A stretch of DNA of 64,000 bases, from the NCBI GenBank assembly GCA_030706735.1, contig JAUZNZ010000006.1, forward strand, positions 111,683 through 175,682, written 5' to 3'. The notes beneath the pieces were generated by a model. It made no database searches and was not told the origin of the DNA. It saw nothing but the letters and a program-made list of their open reading frames with translations. The DNA comes from Bacteroidota bacterium (GTDB taxonomy: Bacteria; Bacteroidota; Bacteroidia; Chitinophagales; Chitinophagaceae). Both the position numbers and the translations under genes were made by a program. Positions 41,338 through 47,250 of the stretch are shown piece by piece (position 1 is the stretch's first letter; each line of letters begins with the position of its first letter).

Positions 41338-41715
41338 ATGGCAGACCTGAAAAGAAGAACCCTGCAATTGAGCAGCGGTAAGCAAGTGAAGCTGTTTGGC
41401 AACAGCGTTGCCATTGGCAAGTCTTTGGAAATCGGGGAAGGTGGTCCCCCGAATATTTTGTCGCTCGTCGAAGAACAGCCGGACGATAAAATACCCGCTG
41501 GGCTATCGAATCCGCATCGATTGACGGTAGACGAACTGATGGATCTGGCGGATTTCAATATCCAATTATGGATGGATTTAAAAGCCGGACTACGGAAATA
41601 CGGCCAGGTTGATCCGAAGATTTTCGGCCAGGACGCGGCAAAAGCACCGTCCGCCAGCCAGGAGAAACCGGATGCCGGTCGCAGACGTAAAACTGCGGAG
41701 AAAGAAAGCCAATAA
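41338..41715 (+). CDS. Small hypothetical protein linked to mobilization genes
   Basis: The 125-residue protein begins MADLKRRTLQLSSGKQVKLFG and has a mostly alpha/beta N-terminal part and a disordered Lys/Arg/Pro-rich tail (KAPSASQEKPDAGRRRKTA). I do not recognise a family. It precedes the candidate oriT and mobC/mobA and may be part of the mobilization region. The upstream ATG at 41224 is not used, as the extra residues are not protein-like. Confidence 0.55.
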   Translation: MADLKRRTLQLSSGKQVKLFGNSVAIGKSLEIGEGGPPNILSLVEEQPDDKIPAGLSNPHRLTVDELMDLADFNIQLWMDLKAGLRKYGQVDPKIFGQDAAKAPSASQEKPDAGRRRKTAEKESQ

Positions 41716-41742
41716 GGAGTAAGGGCTTTTAGAGTTTTTAGG

Positions 41743-41834
41743 GCGAGCGGTGTTGTTGTCGGACAGAAAGTCCTTCAACCACGCTCGCTTTTTGCTCCCG
41801 TTGGTCGCAAAAAGAGGCCGGCCTATCGGCCGGC
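41743..41834. other. Candidate origin of transfer (oriT)
   Basis: Directly upstream of mobC/mobA, three inverted repeats are packed into 92 bases: GCGAGCG/CGCTCGC (41743-41749 and 41782-41788, with GTTG/CAAC and GGAC/GTCC inside), CTTTTTGC/GCAAAAAG (41788-41795 and 41807-41814) and GCCGGCC/GGCCGGC (41817-41823 and 41828-41834). Such a cluster next to relaxase genes is typical of oriT. The nic site is not identified; the first hairpin, with its T run, could instead be a terminator. Confidence 0.45.
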
Positions 41835-41860
41835 AGAAAAACAGCCTAAAAAAGTGAGAT

Positions 41861-42220
41861 ATGGAATCAGTGCGGTTGAAAAAAAAGAAAGGTGGAAGAC
41901 CCACCAAAAAACTCAAACGAGAGCTTCGAGTTACTGCCCGGTTTAGCAAGTTGGAACATTATATACTTCAGCAAAAATCCGGGAAAGCCGGAATTAATAT
42001 TTCAGAATTTCTCCGGCAGGCGGCCATTACGGCCAAGGTCACCGCCCGGTTAACAGAGGAAGAGCGACATATTATCCGGCAGTTAATCGGAATGGCGAAT
42101 AACCTTAATCAGATGGCAAAGGTCGCCAATAGGGAAGGTATGGGCAGTATCCTTCTTCTTTTGGAAGCCTGCCTCCAGCTATTTCATGACCTTCTAAATA
42201 AGCTACAGCATGGTGAGTAA
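41861..42220 (+). CDS. mobC: MobC-like relaxosome accessory protein
   Basis: The 119-residue protein has a basic N terminus, an RHH-like DNA-binding segment (ELRVTARFSKLEHYILQQKS, then NISEFLRQAA) and the MobC signature ANNLNQMAKVANREG. MobC proteins help open oriT for the relaxase. The stop overlaps the relaxase start by 11 bases, so both are made together. Confidence 0.9.
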   Translation: MESVRLKKKKGGRPTKKLKRELRVTARFSKLEHYILQQKSGKAGINISEFLRQAAITAKVTARLTEEERHIIRQLIGMANNLNQMAKVANREGMGSILLLLEACLQLFHDLLNKLQHGE

Positions 42221-43172
42221 TGTATTCCCTGGACATTCTTTTTACCATGCAGGCCGGTATGTTTCCAAAAAACCGGGGGCGGAGCTATTGGATTATGTGG
42301 GTGTAAGAGGATATGATTATAAGTTGATGGCAGAGGATTTTATCGCCCAAAGTGAGCTACGGCCTTCCAAACAAAAGGCTTGTTTTCATGCTGCCCTGAG
42401 TTTTTACCCCGGCGAAAAACCCACAGATGAAACCATGACGCAAATCGCCCGGGAATACCTGGAAGGGTTGGGTATTGTCAACACTCAATACGTCATTGTC
42501 AAGCATACCGACCGGGCGCACTTGCACCTGCATATCCTTGCTAATATGGTAGACAACGACGGAAAGCCAATAAAAGACGGCTGGATCGGGCTACGGGGGA
42601 AAAAGGTCGCGCAGCAATTAACCAGGAAGTACAAACTTATTCCGGCTAAAGGGAAAAACCTCGATTTAACCCACCTGGAAGCAATGAGCCAATCCGAAGT
42701 AAACCGGTACAAGATCTACCAGGCCATCGTAGACAGCTTGCCCCATTGCCGGACATTTAAAGACCTGGAATTACGCCTAATGGCCCAGGGTATCCACACC
42801 CTATATAAATATAAGGGACAAACTCAGGAACTACAAGGGATCAGCTTCAGTATCGGCAAGGATCGTTTCAAAGGCAGTCAGATAGACCGCAAATTCTCGC
42901 TGGGAAACCTGCAAAAAGCTTTGGCAGCTATGCGGCAAAACCGGGATATTACAGCCTGGCTTTCTCCGAAGGAGCGAAAAAAAGCAATACTTGTTAGATC
43001 CGCTACCCGGCAGGCTCCGGCTTCGGCTCCTGCCCCGATACCCCAAAAGGCGTTGTCTCCGCTGATACTGGAATTATTGAAGCCTGTTGAATCAGAGGGC
43101 GGCGGAGTACCCTATGAGCTGACAGATGCCTACCGGAAGAAGAAGAAAAAGAAGAAGGGGATGGGACATTGA
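42210..43172 (+). CDS. mobA: Relaxase/mobilization nuclease (MobA/MobB family)
   Basis: The 320-residue protein nicks oriT and leads DNA transfer. The three-histidine metal site is HTDRAHLHLHI (His104, His106, His108), and the N-terminal part holds the conserved FYHAGRYV and CFHAALSFYPGE segments. The C terminus is Lys-rich (KKKKKKKGMGH). It is shorter than conjugative relaxases, fitting a mobilizable element that borrows transfer machinery, since no type IV secretion genes are present. Confidence 0.92.
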   Translation: MVSNVFPGHSFYHAGRYVSKKPGAELLDYVGVRGYDYKLMAEDFIAQSELRPSKQKACFHAALSFYPGEKPTDETMTQIAREYLEGLGIVNTQYVIVKHTDRAHLHLHILANMVDNDGKPIKDGWIGLRGKKVAQQLTRKYKLIPAKGKNLDLTHLEAMSQSEVNRYKIYQAIVDSLPHCRTFKDLELRLMAQGIHTLYKYKGQTQELQGISFSIGKDRFKGSQIDRKFSLGNLQKALAAMRQNRDITAWLSPKERKKAILVRSATRQAPASAPAPIPQKALSPLILELLKPVESEGGGVPYELTDAYRKKKKKKKGMGH

Positions 43173-43262
43173 CCCGCCCTAGCTTTTCACAAGAAAAAGT
43201 ATTAAATTTGGATGGCATACAGGTCTAAAAGTTTCGACTGAGCGCCGCTAAAACAATAAATT

Positions 43263-43529
43263 ATGGGTGAAGAATTTGAAACCTTTTTAGAACAATTAGA
43301 AGCTGAATATCCCAAACACCGTAGTTCCAATTTCATATCGTCTAACTATGGGAGACCAATGAGGATAGAATTAAAGAGTGGAGAAATTTTCGGTGTTGTT
43401 TGGTTTAGGTGGGAAGATCAAAATGACCAAAATTTGCAAAACAAAATTATTCGTTTTAATAGTGGTAAGAGAGAGATTGACAAGTTTAATTTAAATTTTG
43501 TTGATATCAAAAATGTGGATTGGAATTAA
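43263..43529 (+). CDS. Small hypothetical protein
   Basis: The 88-residue protein has an acidic N terminus (MGEEFETFLEQLEAEYPKH) and a short beta-rich part (MRIELKSGEIFGVVWFRWED). The gene is AT-rich compared with its neighbours, which suggests separate acquisition. The function is unknown. Confidence 0.5.
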   Translation: MGEEFETFLEQLEAEYPKHRSSNFISSNYGRPMRIELKSGEIFGVVWFRWEDQNDQNLQNKIIRFNSGKREIDKFNLNFVDIKNVDWN

Positions 43530-43541
43530 GAACCATATTCT

Positions 43542-44018
43542 GTGACAATGGAAAGCCGCATTCAGCGTATATATCTCGACACCTCAGTAATAGGAGGGTA
43601 TTATGATACTGAATTTGAGGAAGACACCCGGATACTCTTTGAAAAGATTAAATTAGGGCAGTTTCATGTAGTTCTTTCCGACATTACCGAAGGGGAATTG
43701 CAGGAGGCCCCGGAAATGATCCGGAATCTATTTATCGAACTATCCGCCGGATCAGCCACAAAAATCGAGCTGTCGGAAGAAGCAGTACAATTGGCAGATA
43801 CATATCTTGCCGAAAAAGTAGTAGGAAAAACAAGCCGGGTAGACTGTTTTCATATTGCCTTGGCGACCATCCAAAGGGTGGACATTTTGGTGAGCTGGAA
43901 CTTTAAACATATCGTGAATGTGCAGAGGATACGGGGGTACAATTCCGTCAATATGAAGCTGGGCTATCCGACTATTGACATTCGATCACCCAAAGAAATT
44001 ATTTATTATGAATACTAA
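43542..44018 (+). CDS. PIN-domain protein (putative toxin)
   Basis: The 158-residue protein starts with IQRIYLDTSVIGGYYD, the first acidic residue of PIN ribonucleases. It continues with a second acidic site (EGELQEAP) and VDCFHIALA with a conserved Asp and His, and ends as PIN toxins do (SWNFKHIVNV). An ATG at 43548 is also possible. It overlaps the next small gene by 11 bases, which suggests a toxin-antitoxin pair. Confidence 0.75.
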   Translation: MTMESRIQRIYLDTSVIGGYYDTEFEEDTRILFEKIKLGQFHVVLSDITEGELQEAPEMIRNLFIELSAGSATKIELSEEAVQLADTYLAEKVVGKTSRVDCFHIALATIQRVDILVSWNFKHIVNVQRIRGYNSVNMKLGYPTIDIRSPKEIIYYEY

Positions 44019-44166
44019 AAAGACAGTGAAGAAGGAACAGAAGGAGTTTGATGCGGTTGGGTTTATGCGCGAGCGGAGGACGAAAATCGCTGGCGAAACA
44101 GAAGGCATGAGCTTTACCGAATTGAAGAAGTATTTCGGACAAAAAAAGGTAAAACCGACCAAATAA
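44008..44166 (+). CDS. Putative antitoxin of the PIN protein
   Basis: The 52-residue basic protein (KEFDAVGFMRERRTKIAGE, MSFTELKKYF) begins inside the 3' end of the PIN gene. Its short, helical, charged form and its coupling to the PIN gene fit an antitoxin, with the toxin gene first, which is the less common order. The call rests on context. Confidence 0.5.
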   Translation: MNTKKTVKKEQKEFDAVGFMRERRTKIAGETEGMSFTELKKYFGQKKVKPTK

Positions 44167-44209
44167 TTCCCAGGCTTGCAAGTGCAGGCTAAAGGTATTC
44201 CCACCATTA

Positions 44210-44237
44210 GGCCCTATACTTTTATAGGGCCTTTTTT
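44210..44237 (+). terminator. Rho-independent terminator after the toxin-antitoxin pair
   Basis: A perfect nine-base-pair stem (44210-44218 with 44223-44231, loop CTTT) is followed by six T residues on the plus strand. Confidence 0.9.
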
Positions 44238-44373
44238 ATTTCGTTGCCCGCCGAAATGTTTATTCTGAATTCGGGGCGCACTGCGTCCCGAATTGAAATG
44301 CGGACTTCGGTACAGGCAGCCGCAGCCGATCAGCGGAGAATAAGACCTGGCAACCGTACCGGCTTTGGCCCCC

Positions 44374-44442
44374 GGTGCTGATATACGATTGCCAATCGTC
44401 GGACTAAAGGCTAGTTGCAAAGGGCAATCGTATATCACCACC
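44374..44442. repeat. Imperfect 20-base inverted repeat in noncoding DNA
   Basis: GGTGCTGATATACGATTGCC-type arm at 44374-44393 pairs with 44423-44442 with one mismatch; the spacer is 29 bases. The left arm runs into an internal palindrome (ACGATTG/CAATCGT, 44385-44399). It lies downstream of the Cas12f-like gene in the same leftward direction and may be transcribed with it. Its role is unknown: RNA structure, protein-binding site or a recombination site. Confidence 0.7.
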
Positions 44443-44470
44443 GAGGATTGTTTTCTTGTTTCATCCTCCT

Positions 44471-44507
44471 TTTTTGGGCAGGGAGAGAATGGATTTCCCT
44501 CCAAAAA
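44471..44507 (-). repeat. Hairpin in the candidate guide-RNA region
   Basis: Arms TTTTTGG/CCAAAAA (44471-44477 with 44501-44507) enclose GGGA/TCCC (44481-44484 with 44496-44499). A second hairpin with GAGGAT/ATCCTC arms lies at 44443-44468. These are part of a run of stem-loops between the 20-base inverted repeat and the Cas12f-like gene. Confidence 0.55.
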
Positions 44508-44601
44508 GCATAAGAAGGCCCAATTGTAAACATCCCTCTATGATATAACTGGCGGCAACAAAGCTAATAGGGGCCATTGTATATATCTGTCAGGATACTT
44601 A

Positions 44602-44688
44602 GTGAGTGCTTTGAAAGCCTCACCATGCGGCTGTACAAGCAGCCTCAAAAAGCGGGTTTTATTCCGTAATAACTAGAATACCCGCTTT
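44602..44688 (-). ncRNA. Candidate guide-RNA scaffold overlapping the 3' end of the Cas12f-like gene
   Basis: On the minus strand three stem-loops follow each other: a nine-base-pair stem AAAGCGGGT/ACCCGCTTT (44680-44688 with 44649-44657) that spans the stop codon, GGCTG/CAGCC (44640-44644 with 44629-44633) with a six-base loop, and GTGAG/CTCAC (44619-44623 with 44602-44606) with an inner GCT/AGC stem. Guide RNAs of TnpB and Cas12f relatives often overlap or follow the 3' end of the protein gene, which is the layout here. The guide itself would lie further left, between 44374 and 44601; I cannot define it. The first stem is followed by five T residues and could also be a weak terminator. Confidence 0.5.
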
Positions 44689-45756
44689 ATTCGCTTTATA
44701 CTGAATCTTCTCCTTCAAAGCATAGTAGCTCCAATTACGTAAAACAAATTCCTCACCGACCGCCGCGGCTTCTTTTTCCGTCTGTCCCACCAAAATAAGA
44801 GATCCTGCCCGGTGCTTCACACACAGATCGATCAGTTGGCGGCTATACACATGGAGTCTTTGTTGTACATAGTTCCTTTCCCTATCTCGAAAATGCTGCA
44901 AGGGTTTCAGCTTCCGGCGGCGCCCATGTTGCCCTCTATTAAAAGAAGCATCCTTTTGCGCCCGACTTCGGGCGGCCTGCATTGCCAGCCTCCTATACAG
45001 AAACTCTTCCCTGCTGCCTATGGTAGCCCGGAATTTTCCAATCTGTATGACAACGGGATAGTCGATAGAAAGATGAGCTTCCGCGACAATACTGGCATCC
45101 AATTCGTGTTTTTCCTTTTGGGTCTCAAAAGCTGCCAGTAGATATATCTTCCCTTTGCACAGTTGCAGGGAGCTATTTTTCAGCTGAATCTCCCCTTTCA
45201 ATAGTTTGACAAAAAGGAGACGTTTGTCAACCTTATCCCGGCCCAAATAGGTGCGGAAGGGTATTTTGAAGAGATTGAACTTATATTCTTTGCCATTATC
45301 CGTAAGCTGCAGCCGGGTAATATTTCTGCGCTGAAAAGGGATAGGTATGTCCCTCTTGTAGTTCCGAACGGATTTTTCGCCTTTCAAGTATCCTTCTTTT
45401 TCATTGTTAAAATGCTTCGCCAGGGTCATGTTCAGGCTGCTTATAATATTCATAGGAATATCCCCTTTGAAATGTTTATTCAATACCCGGTAAGTGGTTC
45501 CTAATTGGGAGCAGGTCAGAATGCCGTCAGGATTTTTGCTACAATCGGCCAATTTAACTTTCACTTCATCTTTCAGGTAAAACAGTTCTTTCAATTGCCC
45601 CTGGATGAACAAGTGGGTAAAAATGTAGTTTGCCGCTCTGAAACAAATATACTGCCACCGATATAGCGTTTTATACACTTCGCCGATAAAGGCTTTATCG
45701 TTGCTATCAATAATCAACTGAATCTTCCGGGTTAATATCATTGTTTCGTCATTCAC
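44659..45756 (-). CDS. Nuclease-dead Cas12f/TnpB-like protein (putative RNA-guided DNA-binding protein)
   Basis: The 365-residue protein resembles a miniature Cas12f/TnpB. The N-terminal half is helical and basic; residues 229-250 (LSIDYPVVIQIGKFRATIGS) correspond to RuvC-I and keep an Asp (Asp232); the bridge region is Arg/Lys-rich (RRRKLKPLQHFRDRERNYVQQR). RuvC-II reads LILVGQTEK, with Gly324 where the catalytic Glu of the family sits. The chain stops at GILVITE, after the W-x(n)-YKA element (WSYYALKEKIQYKANKAG), so the zinc ribbon and the RuvC-III Asp are missing. It should bind but not cut DNA. The start is GTG at 45756, overlapping the sigma gene stop by four bases, or ATG at 45741. TldR-type TnpB repressors are the alternative reading, but the sigma-factor partner argues for activation. 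Confidence 0.72.
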   Translation of the reverse strand: MNDETMILTRKIQLIIDSNDKAFIGEVYKTLYRWQYICFRAANYIFTHLFIQGQLKELFYLKDEVKVKLADCSKNPDGILTCSQLGTTYRVLNKHFKGDIPMNIISSLNMTLAKHFNNEKEGYLKGEKSVRNYKRDIPIPFQRRNITRLQLTDNGKEYKFNLFKIPFRTYLGRDKVDKRLLFVKLLKGEIQLKNSSLQLCKGKIYLLAAFETQKEKHELDASIVAEAHLSIDYPVVIQIGKFRATIGSREEFLYRRLAMQAARSRAQKDASFNRGQHGRRRKLKPLQHFRDRERNYVQQRLHVYSRQLIDLCVKHRAGSLILVGQTEKEAAAVGEEFVLRNWSYYALKEKIQYKANKAGILVITE

Positions 45757-46541
45757 GGACGGCGGTGGATTTTAAGTTGTTGTAATTTGGTATGCGCGGC
45801 GGCATACTGCTGCTGTACATACGGTTGCGGCAAGTTCATTTTGGCTGCGATCACATCAAAAGGGAGCTTGTTTTCATAGCGTAGCTTGAAAAGCTGAAGC
45901 ATTTCTCCGGTCAAATATTCCTCCGCCCGATATTTATCTTTTGTGAGAGGCAGGGAAATCGGTTTGGTTAGTTGCTTTTTTGCGTGAATCACCTTTTTCA
46001 GATAAGCCAGTGCTTCATGGACGTCATTGCTGATGGTCTGAATATTTGAGCCATATCGTTTGGCAATCTGCTTATAGCTGAATCCGTATTTGAAATAAAG
46101 TTGCAGAATGGTTTGCTTGTTCATAGGCAGGTAAGGCACGACATCATATATAGATTTTAGCAGCGCCTCATCATTATATACCAGCTCCATATCCTCCGAT
46201 CCCGGCACAAAGCTCACATCGGGGTAGGTATCGTGGTCCACATAAATTACCTGCCGGAATCCTGGTTGCCTGTAATAATCATAGCAATCCCATTTTATAT
46301 TCATGCACATAAACCGGAAAGTATGCTGTAAGCAAGTCATCCTTTCCCTGTAGTCCCACGCCTTTAGAAGAGCATCCTGAACAATGGTGGTTACGGCGAA
46401 TTCATTCGGCAAGATCCGCATTCCGTACCGGAGCAATGAATTGAACATCATACGGTATAGTTGGGTAAATCCTTCTTCTTCCCCGTTCTTATATCTGAGG
46501 AAATATGCCTGTTCGGTTGGTGTAGGTAGTTCGTAACTCAT
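45753..46541 (-). CDS. ECF-like RNA polymerase sigma factor with extra C-terminal helical domain
   Basis: The 262-residue protein has a sigma-2 domain (residues 10-95: GFTQLYRMMFNSLLRYGMRI, then VQDALLKAWDYRE) and a sigma-4 helix-turn-helix (about 135-185: LPMNKQTILQLYFKYGFSYK). About 70 more residues follow (195-262), rich in helices; LQLFKLRYENKLPFDVIAAK resembles a second sigma-4-like unit. There is no anti-sigma gene nearby. The gene is followed, with a four-base overlap, by the dead Cas12f-like gene, so the two proteins are made together and probably interact. I chose the ATG at 46541; a TTG at 46553 would add four residues. Confidence 0.85.
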   Translation of the reverse strand: MSYELPTPTEQAYFLRYKNGEEEGFTQLYRMMFNSLLRYGMRILPNEFAVTTIVQDALLKAWDYRERMTCLQHTFRFMCMNIKWDCYDYYRQPGFRQVIYVDHDTYPDVSFVPGSEDMELVYNDEALLKSIYDVVPYLPMNKQTILQLYFKYGFSYKQIAKRYGSNIQTISNDVHEALAYLKKVIHAKKQLTKPISLPLTKDKYRAEEYLTGEMLQLFKLRYENKLPFDVIAAKMNLPQPYVQQQYAAAHTKLQQLKIHRRP

Positions 46542-46558
46542 ATAGGCTTTCAAATACT

Positions 46559-46622
46559 TACCTATGGGTGATTGTCAAGGACACAAGAATACCGCACCTT
46601 TATACTTGCCAATAGGTGATTA
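46559..46622. promoter_or_regulatory. Divergent promoter region with operator-like sites (sigma operon / first XRE gene)
   Basis: ACCTATGGGT within 46559-46571 is an imperfect palindrome and AATAGGTGATTA at 46611-46622 is a related half-site directly before the start codon of the first XRE gene. Both recur before the second XRE gene. The region separates the leftward sigma/Cas12f-like operon from the rightward regulator, so the regulator could control both. A TATACTTG box (46601-46608) resembles a -7 element for the rightward gene. Confidence 0.6.
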
Positions 46623-46853
46623 ATGAAAACAAAGATCGACCTCTATGTTATAACCAGGGTAAAGGAGAAACGTCTTGAGAAAAATATCTCCCAAGCTGAG
46701 CTTGCCAATGAATTAGGCATGTCAGTGGGCTTTATCGGTAAAGTAGAAAGCCCAAAGTACCCTTCCCATTATAACATAAAGCATCTAAACCAACTGGCTA
46801 AGATTCTGGACTGTAGCCCGCAGGAGTTCCTGCCGAAAAAGCCGTTACCCTAA
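46623..46853 (+). CDS. XRE-family (Cro/C1-type) regulator, first copy
   Basis: The 76-residue protein is a single helix-turn-helix domain: VITRVKEKRLEKNISQAELA, then GMSVGFIGKVE and the end LDCSPQEFLP. It is closely related to the next gene (similar length, order and ending SPRDFLP), so the two are tandem duplicates. It probably represses its own promoter and perhaps the divergent sigma/Cas12f-like operon. Confidence 0.85.
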   Translation: MKTKIDLYVITRVKEKRLEKNISQAELANELGMSVGFIGKVESPKYPSHYNIKHLNQLAKILDCSPQEFLPKKPLP

Positions 46854-46910
46854 GACTTTGCCCTTCGTCTCAACCATCGCACTCTAAAGTTAAGGAATTT
46901 TTGAGAATAC

Positions 46911-46975
46911 TCACCTATGGGTGATTGTATTTTTTTATGCTTCTCCAAACCTTTGGACTTGCCAATAGGTGATTA
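46911..46975 (+). promoter_or_regulatory. Operator-like region of the second XRE gene
   Basis: TCACCTATGGGTGA at 46911-46924 is a perfect five-base palindrome around TATG, and AATAGGTGATTA at 46964-46975 lies directly before the start codon. The order and the ACTTGCCAATAGGTGATTA stretch repeat the region before the first copy, so the duplication included the promoter. Confidence 0.65.
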
Positions 46976-47209
46976 ATGAAATCGAAGATAGATATATACG
47001 TGATTGATAAGGTTCGGGAAATGCGAATAGCTCACAATATGAGCCAGGAAGAGCTTTCTATTGCGGCGAGTTTCCGGTCAAATGGGTTTGTAGGGCAGGC
47101 GGAGAGCTTTAAGTACAATAAACGCTATAATGTTCACCACATAAATCGGTTTGCGCAAATCTTTAATTGTTCACCGCGGGATTTTTTGCCAGAAACTTGT
47201 TTATACTGA
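46976..47209 (+). CDS. XRE-family regulator, second copy
   Basis: The 77-residue protein is a paralogue of the preceding regulator (KIDIYVIDKVREMRIAHNMS, then FNCSPRDFLP). The recognition helix differs (SFRSNGFVGQAESFKYNKR against MSVGFIGKVESPKYP), so it may prefer slightly different sites or form heterodimers. It precedes the SIR2-HerA-KAP operon by 41 bases and might regulate it. Confidence 0.83.
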   Translation: MKSKIDIYVIDKVREMRIAHNMSQEELSIAASFRSNGFVGQAESFKYNKRYNVHHINRFAQIFNCSPRDFLPETCLY

Positions 47210-47250
47210 ATCTTATCATCATGTAAAACTAAAATAAACCCTAACAGGCT

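Noticed and set aside
41100..41381. 93-codon frame at the left island edge
   Set aside because: Composition is rich in Pro, Gly and Arg with no fold-like pattern; it overlaps a terminator-like hairpin and the start of the next gene.
44214..44504. 96-codon minus-strand frame downstream of the Cas12f-like gene
   Set aside because: It overlaps the inverted repeat and the terminator of the PIN pair and shows no protein-like pattern; the stretch is better explained as noncoding RNA or DNA structure.
44374..44690. CRISPR array
   Set aside because: There are no direct repeats of array type; the signals are inverted repeats and hairpins.
44659..45756. Transposase or TnpB of an insertion sequence
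   Set aside because: No TnpA-like gene and no terminal ends were seen; the catalytic sites are lost and the gene is coupled to a sigma factor.
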